Assembly: GCA_021772775.1 (NCBI GenBank)
Contig: JAJFLH010000027.1
Span: forward strand, 87,153 to 151,152
DNA: 64,000 nt
Direction: 5' to 3'
Origin: Mariprofundus sp.
Lineage (GTDB): Bacteria > Pseudomonadota > Zetaproteobacteria > Mariprofundales > Mariprofundaceae
Both the position numbers and the translations under genes were made by a program. Each line of letters begins with the position of its first letter. The first letter of the stretch is position 1. The notes under the pieces are model-generated. The model did no database searches. It was not told where the DNA came from and saw only the letters and a program-made list of their open reading frames with translations. This document shows positions 1-9,348 of this stretch, piece by piece.

Positions 1-1314
1 CATATGTGGCAATCACTTGATGATCATGGTGCCTGGAAAGGTATACTTTGGAACAAACGTAAAGATGGTGAGACTTATCCTGAGCAGTTACATATTCGTG
101 CGATTAAGGATCAGTATGGAGAGGTGAGCAATTATGTGGGCACATTCTCTGATATCACAGAGAAAATGAGACTGGAAGCAGAATACAGGCATGCCCAACG
201 CATGGAGGTTGTCGGTTCACTGGTCGGTGGTGTGGCGCATAATTTTAATAATATTTTAGCGGGTATGACTGGGAAATTATATTTGGCAAAGCTCAAAGCC
301 AAAGCATCCCCTGAGATATTACCTTATCTGAAATCGATGGAGAAATTATCACTGCAGGCTGCTGATATGATTCGCCAGCTACTTACCTTTGCCCGCAAAG
401 AGGTGACTGAAAAAGCCAATCTGCCCCTGACGGCTTTGATGGAAGAGGCGTTGAAGACATCGCGTTTGGGTATTTCTGAAGATATACAGATTTTATCTGA
501 TTTTAGTGATGAATCGTTAACTGTTTTTGGTGATGCAACACAGCTACAACAGGTTGTGATGAATATGGTGAATAATGCGCGAGATGCGATGCATGAGCAG
601 AGGGAGAAAGTCATTTCCGTGAGTTTAAAACGCTTTTATGCTGATGAGGCCTTTATCAGCAAACATTCAACGCTTCATGCTAAAGAGCTGGCTTGTCTGA
701 GCATTGAAGATAGTGGTTTCGGCATTTCCAAGGCTGATTTGGAGCACATCTTTGAGCCGTTTTTCACCACCAAAGAGATTGGCAAAGGTACGGGGCTGGG
801 GCTGTCCATGAGCAAAGGAGCCATTGAATCACATGGTGGCATTATAGTGGCTAATTCCCGGCTGGGGAAAGGCACTGAATTTCATATCTATCTGCCTCTG
901 GTCGATGAAACTGCGAATATGATGCAAGCCGATGCGGAAACTATTTTCGAAGGCAATGGTGAGCTTATTCTGCTGGTTGATGATGAGAGCATGGTGATTG
1001 AAGGGACTGAGGATATTTTGTGCTCAATGGGTTATCGCGTCATTACTGCATGCGATGGAGAGCAGGCCTTTAAACTGTTTCTGGAGAATCAACATGATAT
1101 TGCATTAGTCATCACCGATATAGTGATGCCTAATATGGGTGGCGTGGAGCTTGCTAAAAAGCTTAGAGAATATTCTGCTATGCCTGTGATCTTTATGACG
1201 GGGTATGGTTATGAGCAGGAGATTCAACAAGGCGAAAGCTCGATGATGACCATCGCTAAGCCATTTCGTGTTTCAAATTTGAGTCGGAGTATTTATAAGT
1301 TGTTGCACGAGTGA
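1..1314 (+). CDS. Hybrid sensor histidine kinase with receiver domain (5'-truncated by window edge)
   Basis: The reading frame is open to base 1, so the N-terminus lies outside the window. What is visible starts inside a PAS domain (its C-terminal part, about the first 55 residues counted from the ATG at 4), followed by a HisKA segment with the phosphoacceptor His in GGVAHNFNN (residue 79), an HATPase domain with N box (VVMNMVNNARDAM), DSGFGI and GKGTGLGLS, and a C-terminal receiver domain with acidic pocket VDD and phospho-Asp 372 in VITDIVMP. Such proteins autophosphorylate on His and pass the phosphate to their own receiver. No membrane segment is visible in the part present. It is closely related in order and motifs to the kinase at 14715-17390. 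The signal is unknown. Kinase/receiver identity is secure; a regulated target cannot be read from the context. Confidence 0.93.
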   Translation, partial: HMWQSLDDHGAWKGILWNKRKDGETYPEQLHIRAIKDQYGEVSNYVGTFSDITEKMRLEAEYRHAQRMEVVGSLVGGVAHNFNNILAGMTGKLYLAKLKAKASPEILPYLKSMEKLSLQAADMIRQLLTFARKEVTEKANLPLTALMEEALKTSRLGISEDIQILSDFSDESLTVFGDATQLQQVVMNMVNNARDAMHEQREKVISVSLKRFYADEAFISKHSTLHAKELACLSIEDSGFGISKADLEHIFEPFFTTKEIGKGTGLGLSMSKGAIESHGGIIVANSRLGKGTEFHIYLPLVDETANMMQADAETIFEGNGELILLVDDESMVIEGTEDILCSMGYRVITACDGEQAFKLFLENQHDIALVITDIVMPNMGGVELAKKLREYSAMPVIFMTGYGYEQEIQQGESSMMTIAKPFRVSNLSRSIYKLLHE

Positions 1315-1356
1315 TGGATCAAGCTGTGGTTCTCTGTTGCTAGGATTGCTGAGGTT

Positions 1357-1905
1357 TTAAGTCACACTTTGTGGTGAATCATTTAGCCCTAACAGTGTTG
1401 AAAGATTTGTCAGGCCTTGCTGAACAGCGTCGTAAGTTGCATTGACCGTCTCTTTTACTTCACCATCAAGAGCCTGCATGCCTTCCAGAATGCTGCGAGC
1501 TTGCTCGAAACCATTCTCGACACCCGTTTTAATATTATCGAACAAGCGCTCTCTGGAGCGTTGTTCTTCAACAGGGAGATCGACCTGATCAGCTTCGGCT
1601 CTACCAAATAGCTGAGTGGCAAAGCTGAGGATACGGTCGGCGGTTGCTTGCGGGCTCATATCTTGACCAGACTCTGTGGCTTTCTGCAATGCTCCCTCGC
1701 CAAGGTGTGGTGCAAACTGAGCGCTTATTTTCTCCATGGCCGATTGAAGGATCAAGGCCGTTGGATCATTTTGCAGGCTAAAGTTGATGCTTCCAGGCTC
1801 AGTTTGGGTGAGACCTGGCAACTGAGTTGCTCTGTTTTGAATCGGTGTGTTTTGAGTCGTAGGCACCAGTTTGGACAGATTAATGTTGTTTATTGTGAGT
1901 GCCAT
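1357..1905 (-). CDS. DUF5610 domain protein
   Basis: This 182-residue protein is predicted to be cytoplasmic: there is no signal peptide. The start is set at the ATG of MALTINNINLSKL because it is preceded by a strong AGGAGG ribosome site 6 bases upstream; an upstream in-frame extension would run into rnpB and is not credible. The N-terminal 45 residues are Asn/Thr/Gln-rich and look disordered. The C-terminal 120 residues are helical and contain the pattern RILSFATQLFGR, then VENGFEQARSILEGM and TYDAVQQGL, which I recognise as the DUF5610 pattern found in many marine gammaproteobacteria. Function is unknown. It stands alone, convergent with the upstream kinase and divergent from rnpB. Confidence 0.75.
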   Translation of the reverse strand: MALTINNINLSKLVPTTQNTPIQNRATQLPGLTQTEPGSINFSLQNDPTALILQSAMEKISAQFAPHLGEGALQKATESGQDMSPQATADRILSFATQLFGRAEADQVDLPVEEQRSRERLFDNIKTGVENGFEQARSILEGMQALDGEVKETVNATYDAVQQGLTNLSTLLGLNDSPQSVT

Positions 1906-2021
1906 TGCAACCTCCTGATTGAGCCTAACTATAAATTTATCGCATAATGGATGCGGAACATTACCGCTGCCTTGAAATATGCCAGTGTCTTTATGCGCTA
2001 AAGTTTCTACACTTGGCCGCA

Positions 2022-2399
<378 letters not shown>

Positions 2400-2459
2400 T
2401 ATTTAATATTTAGTCGTCTGCCGTTAGGCTCGGGCAACGATGTGAGGCAGAGATATAAC

Positions 2460-3014
2460 ATGAGTTTGAGTTTTTCAGATGCAGCCAAAGCGAAAAAACT
2501 GCGCGACTATTTTAACCGCCATGGTCGAATTTATATTGTAGTTGATGCAACCCAGGACGATGTATTGGTACCGGAGAGTTTGAGCGGTGATCCCGCTTTG
2601 CGCTTGGTGCTCAATATGCGTATGCCACAAATGATTCATATCCATGATGACAGGCTGGATTCGGATTTCTCTTTTTCAGGTCAAATATTCTCCTGCCAGA
2701 TTCCCATGCATACAATTTGGGCGGCCTATTTGCCGGAAGGTGAACTCGAACAGGGTATCATTTGGGATGATAGTGTGCCTGAAATGATTAAGGCAATTGT
2801 GCAGGCGGTACGAAGTAATGTTTCCGAAGAAGAGGAGCAGGCACTGCAGGATGAAAATAAGAGCTCTGCTGGATTAAGCGATGAATCCAGTGTCGAAACA
2901 GCAAATCTTGCTCCTATAAACTCATCCATTACGGTGATTGAAGGTGGCGCTAAAAACAGAACAGAAGATACAAATAAGTCTCGGAAAACGAATCATCTTC
3001 GTGTGGTAAAATGA
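2460..3014 (+). CDS. sspB: ClpXP adaptor SspB
   Basis: SspB tethers ssrA-tagged and other substrates to ClpX and speeds their degradation by ClpXP. The 184-residue protein has the folded substrate-binding domain at about residues 1-115 (pattern IYIVVDATQDDVLVP, then LVLNM, matching the E. coli HLVVDVT...VLNI region), an acidic, low-complexity linker at about 120-175, and ends in LRVVK, the same C-terminal ClpX-binding tail as E. coli SspB (PALRVVK). The ATG at 2460 is chosen because it opens at the conserved domain; in-frame upstream codons lie inside rnpB. The stop codon is immediately followed by the start of the next gene, so the two are probably translated together. Confidence 0.88.
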   Translation: MSLSFSDAAKAKKLRDYFNRHGRIYIVVDATQDDVLVPESLSGDPALRLVLNMRMPQMIHIHDDRLDSDFSFSGQIFSCQIPMHTIWAAYLPEGELEQGIIWDDSVPEMIKAIVQAVRSNVSEEEEQALQDENKSSAGLSDESSVETANLAPINSSITVIEGGAKNRTEDTNKSRKTNHLRVVK

Positions 3015-4001
3015 ATGTTTAAAATGCTAATCCGATTGACTTGTGCTGTTTTATGCCTCTGTGCGCTTCAGTCACAAGCATTGGCTGCTGATGAACGCAT
3101 GCAGGTGGATATTGTCGCTGCCACGCAGGAAGTTGAAGTCAGTTGGTTGCATGCCAATGTGCGTGAGGCAGCTGCACTGGCACTACCTCAATTGTGGAAT
3201 CGGATTGTGCCGCAATATGCCCATGGTTTGATTTCCAAGCGAGTGAAAGCTGTGCGCTTTATGCAAAAGGCGACACCGACAGAAGAGGGTATTCGCATTG
3301 CATTTCACCAGCAGCGGGTGCTGAATTATCTGCAAGAAAACAATCTCCCTTATATTGCGGAGCAACCGGCCTTAAATGTGGTGGTGCAGCTTTATAATGT
3401 CGATGGTCGGCCAATGGGACAGACCACCAATGAGCTGCTCGATTATGCGGGATCTGAGGCAGTGGCTCGGGGTTATCGTGTTGATGATCAGGGTGCTGCA
3501 GTGGTGTTATTCTGGCGCTGGATGGATGATAGACAGGTAGATTTAAGTGTGCGTGGAAACTCGAAACTGGGTGAGTTTTCTGAAACACGGGAATTGGCTT
3601 TTGGTGATCCACTTGAGCAGTTAAAACCCTGGATGGCAGAGGTGTTGCTGAAAGCTCGCGATGCCTATGTTGAACCAACAGAAGTAGTGATTGAGGGTTT
3701 AGAGCTTGCACCCGACCACAATGATCCGCTCAATGGATTGGCCGCTGAAGCGCTCATGAAACCTGAAGTTGAGTTGCGTTTGACTGTTGAAAGAGAATCA
3801 TCACTGGCTGATCAAGTGCTGTTTGAAGATGATTTAAGACAGGATCCGCGCATTTTAGCTCTCTCATTACGGCAGGTGAACAGAGAGAGTCGACAGTATC
3901 GTGTACAGTTGAAAGCTTCCGATGATCAGTGGTTATCCCAATGGTTTGTTCGCCGTGGTATGACGCTTGTGCCGACCATCGAAGGTTGGGTGGCGCGCTA
4001 G
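3015..4001 (+). CDS. DUF2066 family secreted protein
   Basis: A 328-residue exported protein: residues 1-24 form a signal peptide ending in SQALAADE. The body has no lipobox and no further membrane segment, so a periplasmic location is expected. The sequence (VQLYNVDGRPMGQTTNELLDYA, FWRWMDDRQVDLSVRG) and its position directly in front of a CDP-alcohol phosphatidyltransferase and hda match the DUF2066 family, whose function is not known. The ATG immediately follows the sspB stop; a second in-frame ATG lies 9 bases on and cannot be excluded as the start. The family call rests mainly on context and overall pattern. Confidence 0.65.
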   Translation: MFKMLIRLTCAVLCLCALQSQALAADERMQVDIVAATQEVEVSWLHANVREAAALALPQLWNRIVPQYAHGLISKRVKAVRFMQKATPTEEGIRIAFHQQRVLNYLQENNLPYIAEQPALNVVVQLYNVDGRPMGQTTNELLDYAGSEAVARGYRVDDQGAAVVLFWRWMDDRQVDLSVRGNSKLGEFSETRELAFGDPLEQLKPWMAEVLLKARDAYVEPTEVVIEGLELAPDHNDPLNGLAAEALMKPEVELRLTVERESSLADQVLFEDDLRQDPRILALSLRQVNRESRQYRVQLKASDDQWLSQWFVRRGMTLVPTIEGWVAR

Positions 4002-4008
4002 CTTTTTC

Positions 4009-4569
4009 ATGATGCAAGATCGTATTCTTAATATCCCTAATCTACTGACGCTGGCGCGTATTCTTATTACGCCCTTCATCATTTATGCGATTATTGAACA
4101 TCAGGCTGTGCTGGCGCTTATTTTGATGTTTATCGCTGGCGTGACAGACATGCTTGATGGTGCGATTGCACGCTATTTTAATCAGCGTAGCACTGTTGGT
4201 GCATATATGGACCCTCTGGCTGATAAGCTATTATTGATCAGTACCATTGTGACGCTCTATTTTATTGATCAAATTCCATTGTATCTGTTTCTGGCTGTTG
4301 TGTTCCGAGATTTGATTATCGTGGTGGGTGCGATTACTTATGAAATGATTACCCATAAGCTTGAAATGCAACCGAGTATTGCTTCCAAGATCACAACGTT
4401 TTTACAGATTACACTGGTTTTAGGGGTGCTGTCTGAGATGGCCTGGCAGGTACCGGGCCCTGACGTTTTACAGGTTTCGATCTGGTTAACTTTTGCTTTG
4501 ACCTGCATCTCCGGCATTCAGTATATGATTGTCTGGATGCGCAAGGCCGTTTCTGACGAGAGCAAATAA
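4009..4569 (+). CDS. CDP-alcohol phosphatidyltransferase (PgsA-like)
   Basis: An integral membrane enzyme of the family that exchanges CMP of a CDP-activated lipid (usually CDP-diacylglycerol) for an alcohol such as glycerol-3-phosphate. The family signature DG-x2-AR-x8-G-x3-D-x3-D is complete in DMLDGAIARYFNQRSTVGAY followed by MDPLADK. About five hydrophobic helices span the 186 residues, the usual length. The start is at the double ATG (4009/4012) since the family's N-terminus begins NIPNLLTLARI; an earlier TTG is less likely. It sits between the DUF2066 gene and hda, whose ATG overlaps its stop (TAATG). Substrate is not proven: PgsA (phosphatidylglycerol phosphate synthase) is likeliest, a cardiolipin-type paralogue is possible. 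Confidence 0.85.
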   Translation: MMQDRILNIPNLLTLARILITPFIIYAIIEHQAVLALILMFIAGVTDMLDGAIARYFNQRSTVGAYMDPLADKLLLISTIVTLYFIDQIPLYLFLAVVFRDLIIVVGAITYEMITHKLEMQPSIASKITTFLQITLVLGVLSEMAWQVPGPDVLQVSIWLTFALTCISGIQYMIVWMRKAVSDESK

Positions 4570-5279
4570 TGACGCCTGCAAACCATCAACTACGCTTGCA
4601 GATGGATATTCCAGCCAACCATGACTATGGCACATGGTTAAGGCATGCCGGTGTTGAAGATGCCTGTAACCATTTGGCGCTATGGAGCCTGCATGGTGGA
4701 AGGATCTGGCTGACATCTGATAGTGCTGCCGGGAAAAGTCATCTCTTACGTACTTTTGCGACGGAACTTATGACCACCGCAACGCTTGATACAGCCAATG
4801 ATATGGATTGCGCAGATAGCTGGAAGCTTGCTCAGCAGTGGGATAGACAGCTGGAGGGGCAGCGCTGTTGGTTGATTGATGTACCATCTGGAGATATTCC
4901 GGTCTCGATTGCGCATGCTCTGTTTCATTTGATTGAGCGAGGGCGAGATCAGCAACGTCCCATCGTGATTGCTTGGCGTGGTGAGCTTAAGGCTCTGCCA
5001 CCCGAGCTATCCTCTCGCCTGCTAGCCATGGAGAGAGTGGATATGGCACCGCCTGAGTCTGATGATGAGCTCTTACATATCTTGAGTTCGAGTGCGGGTA
5101 AATTGCAGTGGGATATTCGTGAACAGGTGTTGCAAGCGATGTTGACCTATCTGCCACGCGAACTGGATCTGTTGGTGGCCGCACTGCAAGAGTTAGAAGC
5201 GCTCTCCTTTGAGCAAAAACATAAACCCGGTCCAGCTTGGGTGAAACAGCAATTGATTCGTATTGCTGATGCCTTATAA
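4569..5279 (+). CDS. hda: Hda-like regulator of DnaA
   Basis: Hda is a DnaA-related AAA+ protein that, with the DNA-loaded sliding clamp, triggers hydrolysis of ATP bound to DnaA and so limits replication initiation. The 236-residue length fits. Visible features: the clamp-binding-type N-terminus QLRLQMDI, a degenerate Walker A (SDSAAGKSHLL), a Walker B region altered to WLIDVPSG, and the arginine-finger-like SSRLLAMERVDM segment. The lid part (PRELDLLVAALQELEALS) matches DnaA-type helices. Start and stop of the upstream gene overlap (TAATG), indicating translational coupling. The last six bases overlap the convergent gene at 5274-6107. Confidence 0.88.
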   Translation: MTPANHQLRLQMDIPANHDYGTWLRHAGVEDACNHLALWSLHGGRIWLTSDSAAGKSHLLRTFATELMTTATLDTANDMDCADSWKLAQQWDRQLEGQRCWLIDVPSGDIPVSIAHALFHLIERGRDQQRPIVIAWRGELKALPPELSSRLLAMERVDMAPPESDDELLHILSSSAGKLQWDIREQVLQAMLTYLPRELDLLVAALQELEALSFEQKHKPGPAWVKQQLIRIADAL

Positions 5280-6107
5280 ACGCGATTGATTGAACAGCTG
5301 TTCTGATTCGCGAATATAGCTGTTCAAGCGTATACGCCAGCCAGCTAACCAACGTATTTCGTTACGGTGAGCTGGAGATAGTTTTACTCTTTGGCTTAAG
5401 AGGGTGTCGGCGGAATCGGCAAATGATTTGATCGTCAGCAGGCCCGGTTTCTCACAGTTCATGTTTTCCAGCACCTGCAGCATGCCCCAGCCTTTGCCTT
5501 GATAGCGCTCTTTGAGATTTGTGCCTTCACCTTTAAAGTTTACATAGTCCATCAATACATACATGCCCATGGGTGAAGCTGCCACAAGCTCAAACTGTTG
5601 GCGCACATGTTTTTTTGCCGCTTGATCCAATGTGAGCAGCATTTTGGGCAGTGTACCCCGTAAGCGCTGCTGCATAAATTCAGCCTGGCTGGTTTTATTA
5701 TGAATTAAAAAATCACGCAGTTCATACATCTTTTGGGAATTATAGTCGCCAAGAAAAGCTTTGCGATTGATCCATGGATTACTCTGCTCTGGTCTGTTTG
5801 CTAACCATATTGGTGGCTGTTTGCCCTGCTGTATCATAAAAGTAATCAGCGCAGGAAAACTTTCCTGGAAAGTCTTATGGCCAGTTTCCGGATACCATAT
5901 GAAATGGCCAATACCCAGCGATGCGAACTCTTCACCTTCGTTCCATGAAGTCAGACAGGCGTCTTTTGAGGCGCACTCATTTTTGAAAATGAGCTTGGCA
6001 ATCTGCTCCAATTCGGTGGTTGGATTGGCATTTGCCGATAAAGGCTGCTGTAATAAAAACAGGAGCAGGAGTAGGCCTGCTCCTGTTTTATCAAACATCG
6101 TGTGCAT
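5274..6107 (-). CDS. Secreted protein, lysozyme-like fold possible
   Basis: A 277-residue exported protein with a clear signal peptide (about residues 8-28, hydrophobic LLLLLFLLQQ, ending near SANA). I do not recognise a named family. The pattern KNECASKDACLTSWNEGEEF followed by SLGIGHFIWYP resembles the E...GxGH...Y arrangement in some lysozyme-type glycosidases, and a later VNFKGEGT motif could belong to the same cleft, but this is a guess. Its ATG overlaps the stop of the upstream gene (TAATG, one base shared), so it is translated after the small beta-barrel protein at 6107-6769; together they look like a two-gene envelope operon. It converges on hda with a 6-base overlap. Confidence 0.6.
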   Translation of the reverse strand: MHTMFDKTGAGLLLLLFLLQQPLSANANPTTELEQIAKLIFKNECASKDACLTSWNEGEEFASLGIGHFIWYPETGHKTFQESFPALITFMIQQGKQPPIWLANRPEQSNPWINRKAFLGDYNSQKMYELRDFLIHNKTSQAEFMQQRLRGTLPKMLLTLDQAAKKHVRQQFELVAASPMGMYVLMDYVNFKGEGTNLKERYQGKGWGMLQVLENMNCEKPGLLTIKSFADSADTLLSQRVKLSPAHRNEIRWLAGWRIRLNSYIRESEQLFNQSRL

Positions 6108-6769
6108 TAAAATTTATAATTCAGACCAAATGAGATGACAGGATAAAATTTAAAACTGTTTAAATCATTTTGGAGTTTTACGCGTTCAGCTTCGATATCT
6201 GCAGCCAGGCCGGCAATGCTATTGCTGGTGGTCAATGTTGATTTAGGCGTGCCTTGATAAAGTGCTCCCAGTTCAAAACTGACGCCGAAAGGACTGCCTT
6301 CGGAGACTGAGTCTCCCCAGCCCAGGCCCATATAGGGTGCAATTTTATTGAAATCAATACTCCCTGTCACAGAGCCAACTGATGCAGAGGTATATGTGGT
6401 ACCGTTAAAGGTGAATGTACCAGCCGCTGTCGGTGTGCCTGTAACACTGAATTTATTGGCGTTGTAATAGAGGCCAGCACTGAGTCTGAACTTACCTGCA
6501 AAGGGGTAATAGTCGGCAATAGCACCAGCTGAGAAGAGTTTCAGAGATGCATCGCTTGTAAAGTCAGTACCGTTAATCGTCGTGTTATAATTAAAACCGT
6601 TCACCTGTAAGCGCGCATTAAGCATCGCAGGTATAATATTGGTAACCAGCTCGCCACTAATACCCAAGGTTGATGCTTTTAAGCCCACAGCGACATCAGC
6701 TGCTTGTGCGTTTTGTCCAACGCCTAGGGTGCAAGCAGCGACTGCTGGCATGATCCATTTAAATTTCAC
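6107..6769 (-). CDS. Outer-membrane beta-barrel protein
   Basis: A 220-residue protein with a signal peptide ending in QNAQA (cleavage before ADVAVG) and alternating hydrophobic strands ending in a C-terminal aromatic, SFGLNYKF, the classic signal for outer-membrane insertion by BamA. Segments such as LRLSAGLYYN, APYMGLGWGD and SFELGALYQG are typical of small 8-strand barrels. A GTG start at 6769 is chosen because a GAGGAGG ribosome site lies 10 bases upstream and it gives a proper signal peptide; the longer frame from 6835 would put 22 unusual residues before it. Ligand or role is unknown. Coupled by TAATG to the secreted-protein gene downstream. Confidence 0.8.
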   Translation of the reverse strand: MKFKWIMPAVAACTLGVGQNAQAADVAVGLKASTLGISGELVTNIIPAMLNARLQVNGFNYNTTINGTDFTSDASLKLFSAGAIADYYPFAGKFRLSAGLYYNANKFSVTGTPTAAGTFTFNGTTYTSASVGSVTGSIDFNKIAPYMGLGWGDSVSEGSPFGVSFELGALYQGTPKSTLTTSNSIAGLAADIEAERVKLQNDLNSFKFYPVISFGLNYKF

Positions 6770-7047
6770 TTTCTTTGTTCCTCCTCGACTGAATATAGGG
6801 TTTTTCCATTGAATGATGAGACCCATGGCCAGCATTATAGTCGATATTATTTTTTATCGTGCATAAATATTTTGATCGGGAGAAGCCGTTAGTATGGCAA
6901 AACGAAAATGGGAAGGCATTGAATAGAAGAGCTTGTGGATGTGCTAGGAACCTGTGCTCCATTGTTCTATGCATTTAAGGGCTATTCAGTATTACATATA
7001 AATTATACTGTCGCTGTTCAGATTGGTAATAGCAGGGGATAGGCATT

Positions 7048-7653
7048 GTGAACTATAAATGGTTGGGGCGAGAGTCGTATGAACTTGTCTGGCACAGGCT
7101 GCAGGCAGAAGCTGATGCCGTGGCGCTTGGCGACGCTGAAGAGATAATTCTGAGTTGTGAACATGAGCCTGTTTATACCACCGGACGACGCGGCGTGGAT
7201 AACCGTTTGGGGGATCGTTTGCCAGCACCGATGATTCAATCCGATCGCGGTGGCGAAATGACCTTTCATGGCCCCGACCAGTTGATGCTTTACCCTGTTA
7301 TCAATTTACGCCTTCGTGAAATCGGTGTGAAAGCTTATGTGCATCTGTTGGAGCAATCCTGCATCGAGCTATTGAAGTGGTTGGGTGTGGATGCCGAGCG
7401 TCGTTGCGGGTTTCCTGGTGTGTGGACAATAGAGGGGAAAGTGGCGGCTCTGGGTGTACGCGTCACTCGCGGTGTGGCTTATCATGGAATGGCGTTAAAC
7501 GTTGATGTTGATCCTGCCTGGTTTGCAGCCATCAATCCCTGTGGTCTGCAGTCGGGTATTGTCAGTATCTCTTGTTTTATTGAGCCAGTGCCATTGCCTG
7601 AGCTGGCTGAGCGCTGGCGGCAGTTGCTCACTGACCTGCTGGAACAACGGTAG
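7048..7653 (+). CDS. lipB: Octanoyltransferase LipB
   Basis: LipB moves an octanoyl group from acyl carrier protein to lipoyl domains of enzymes such as pyruvate dehydrogenase, the first step of lipoate synthesis. All family motifs are present in 201 residues: RGGEMTFHGPDQLMLYPVI, the KVAALGVRVTRGVAYHG block with the catalytic Lys, and INPCGL with the catalytic Cys. The start is a GTG (7048). lipA is not adjacent here. The gene converges on the FAD/methyltransferase fusion with a gap of only 3 bases. Confidence 0.96.
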   Translation: MNYKWLGRESYELVWHRLQAEADAVALGDAEEIILSCEHEPVYTTGRRGVDNRLGDRLPAPMIQSDRGGEMTFHGPDQLMLYPVINLRLREIGVKAYVHLLEQSCIELLKWLGVDAERRCGFPGVWTIEGKVAALGVRVTRGVAYHGMALNVDVDPAWFAAINPCGLQSGIVSISCFIEPVPLPELAERWRQLLTDLLEQR

Positions 7654-7656
7654 GGC

Positions 7657-9348
7657 TTACTCGCTCAGTGCTGCTTGTGACTGGCGTACAACTTCAAACC
7701 ATTGCGGTGAATTGGCACTGCCGTGCAGTGGATCGTGTTTGATCACGCTGTATCGATGCTTGGGCAGCTTCTCTAACCATGTGTTTACCGCATAGGTTTC
7801 CTGATCACCACCGGCATGACCGGGATAGGCCAGTATCGAGATGCGTCCAAGTGGAGCGATGAGTTGAATCGCTGCATCAAGAGCCTGAATGGTGGTCTCT
7901 TTCTGCGTAATGACCGTTTTTTCGGCGCGGGGTAGATAACCAAGATTGAATACAATGAGGTTCACCTTGCCCAAAAACGTGTTGGGAATGTGCTCCAGCA
8001 TCTGCTCATGCCCACAACAGATGAGTGTTGTGTTATCCGCTACCCCAGCTTCATTTAATCTTTTTTCTGTGTTGTTGATGGCCTGTTGCTGGATATCGAA
8101 GGCAAACAGCTGGCCGCGACTCTTGATCTGATGAGCCAGAAATAGGCTGTCATGGCCGTTGCCAGCAGTTGCATCAATAGCGATACAATCACCTTGTTTG
8201 CATACGCTTAGAATATGGGGCAACAGCATTTGGTGCACCCTGCCAGTTAATGAAAGTCGGCCTGTCGGTGTGGCTGTTTTGTTTGTGGGGAGTTTGATCC
8301 TGCTAATATCTGCTTCGCGGGGAATGGCTGTATTATGCTCTAGGTGTTGTGCAAAAGCCTGAGCATAGTGCGGGATGAGCATGGAGCCTTTGGAGCCGAA
8401 ACCGTTGAAGATAGCTATGTGGGAATGCTTCGGGTGAAAGCCGATGAAAGGATGTTTATCCAGAGTGTTGGGGCGGACACCGGCCTGTTGTACGACAAGA
8501 TCAAAATGGGGGGCGTCATCGAAGAGTTTCTGCAGCCCGTTTAAAAGTTCTGTTTTGGCCTCTGGCATGGGGTCAAGGTGGGATAGATCGTGACTGTATG
8601 TTGCGCCAGTTTTGTAACGGCCATCGTGTAATGGCAGTAGCCATTTGCCGCCATTGATGATCTCCTCAGGCAGTGTAGTACTGCTTTTCAGTGTTAGAAT
8701 TTCTCCTTTGGCTGGCTGAAAAGGCAAGTAGTTAAACCACGGGTTATCCTTATCCATAAAGCCCTGACAAAAGATGATACGTTTTGCATGGATGTTCTTC
8801 CATTCAATACCATGTTCTGAGTGTTTTAGATCGCTGTATTCAAAATGAGCAGAAATATAACTCTGCTGCTCTATAAAATTGTCACGCAAACTATCCAGCA
8901 GTGCATTGGTATCCAGATAGCCTGTTTGCATCTGTTCGCCCAGGCCGTAGGGGGCCAGTATCGACTCTGCACTGTCGATCTGTTTATCGAGGTAGGGTGC
9001 GTAGGCTGAATCCTGACGTCGTTTCTCGAAGTTTTTTTGTTCTTTCTCATGTTTGAATATGCGCAACATCGTTTTTTCATGGAAGAGTGTTTGGCCAAGC
9101 TCTCTCTCCAATGTTTGATAACATTGACGAGCAGTAGGAATGATATGCTCAGCCTGCTCCTGCAGCACCATGCGTTGCCCTGTAACGGGATTGAACAGGC
9201 CCGCCGCAACTCGGGAGGCTGATGGACTATGTTCATCACAAACAATAGTGATGTTCTGTCCCAATTTGATGAGTTGATAGCCAAGCAGAGAGCCAGCTAA
9301 ACCTTGGCCGATGATCAGTGTATCTATATACTTGATAGCTTCGCACAT
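7657..9348 (-). CDS. FAD-dependent oxidase fused to MnmM/YtqB-type methyltransferase (candidate tRNA U34 enzyme)
   Basis: A 563-residue two-domain protein. Residues 9-345 form a DAO-type FAD oxidoreductase: dinucleotide-binding IIGQGLAGSLLGYQL, AAGLFNPVTGQR, and a C-terminal FAD-contact IFNGFGSKGSMLIP. Residues 365-560 form a class I SAM methyltransferase with DATAGNGHDSLFLA (motif I), FAFDIQ, FNLGYLP and ending in the NxxxPxxFxVV-like SANSPQWFEVV, the layout of B. subtilis YtqB/MnmM. MnmC joins an oxidase (cmnm5U to nm5U) and a methyltransferase (nm5U to mnm5U) in tRNA wobble U34, but with the methyltransferase first and of another type. This fusion would supply both activities in reversed order. 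The specificity is inference; domains are secure. The start is the ATG just before the FAD motif; the ribosome site is weak. Confidence 0.85.
   Translation of the reverse strand: MCEAIKYIDTLIIGQGLAGSLLGYQLIKLGQNITIVCDEHSPSASRVAAGLFNPVTGQRMVLQEQAEHIIPTARQCYQTLERELGQTLFHEKTMLRIFKHEKEQKNFEKRRQDSAYAPYLDKQIDSAESILAPYGLGEQMQTGYLDTNALLDSLRDNFIEQQSYISAHFEYSDLKHSEHGIEWKNIHAKRIIFCQGFMDKDNPWFNYLPFQPAKGEILTLKSSTTLPEEIINGGKWLLPLHDGRYKTGATYSHDLSHLDPMPEAKTELLNGLQKLFDDAPHFDLVVQQAGVRPNTLDKHPFIGFHPKHSHIAIFNGFGSKGSMLIPHYAQAFAQHLEHNTAIPREADISRIKLPTNKTATPTGRLSLTGRVHQMLLPHILSVCKQGDCIAIDATAGNGHDSLFLAHQIKSRGQLFAFDIQQQAINNTEKRLNEAGVADNTTLICCGHEQMLEHIPNTFLGKVNLIVFNLGYLPRAEKTVITQKETTIQALDAAIQLIAPLGRISILAYPGHAGGDQETYAVNTWLEKLPKHRYSVIKHDPLHGSANSPQWFEVVRQSQAALSE

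Noticed and set aside
3259..3711. 150-codon open frame antisense to the DUF2066 gene
   Set aside because: The sense gene has a signal peptide and operon context; the antisense product (His/Pro-rich) has no domain and no ribosome site.
7657..9348. Two separate genes rather than a fusion
   Set aside because: The frame is continuous for 563 codons with no stop or plausible internal start with a ribosome site between the domains.
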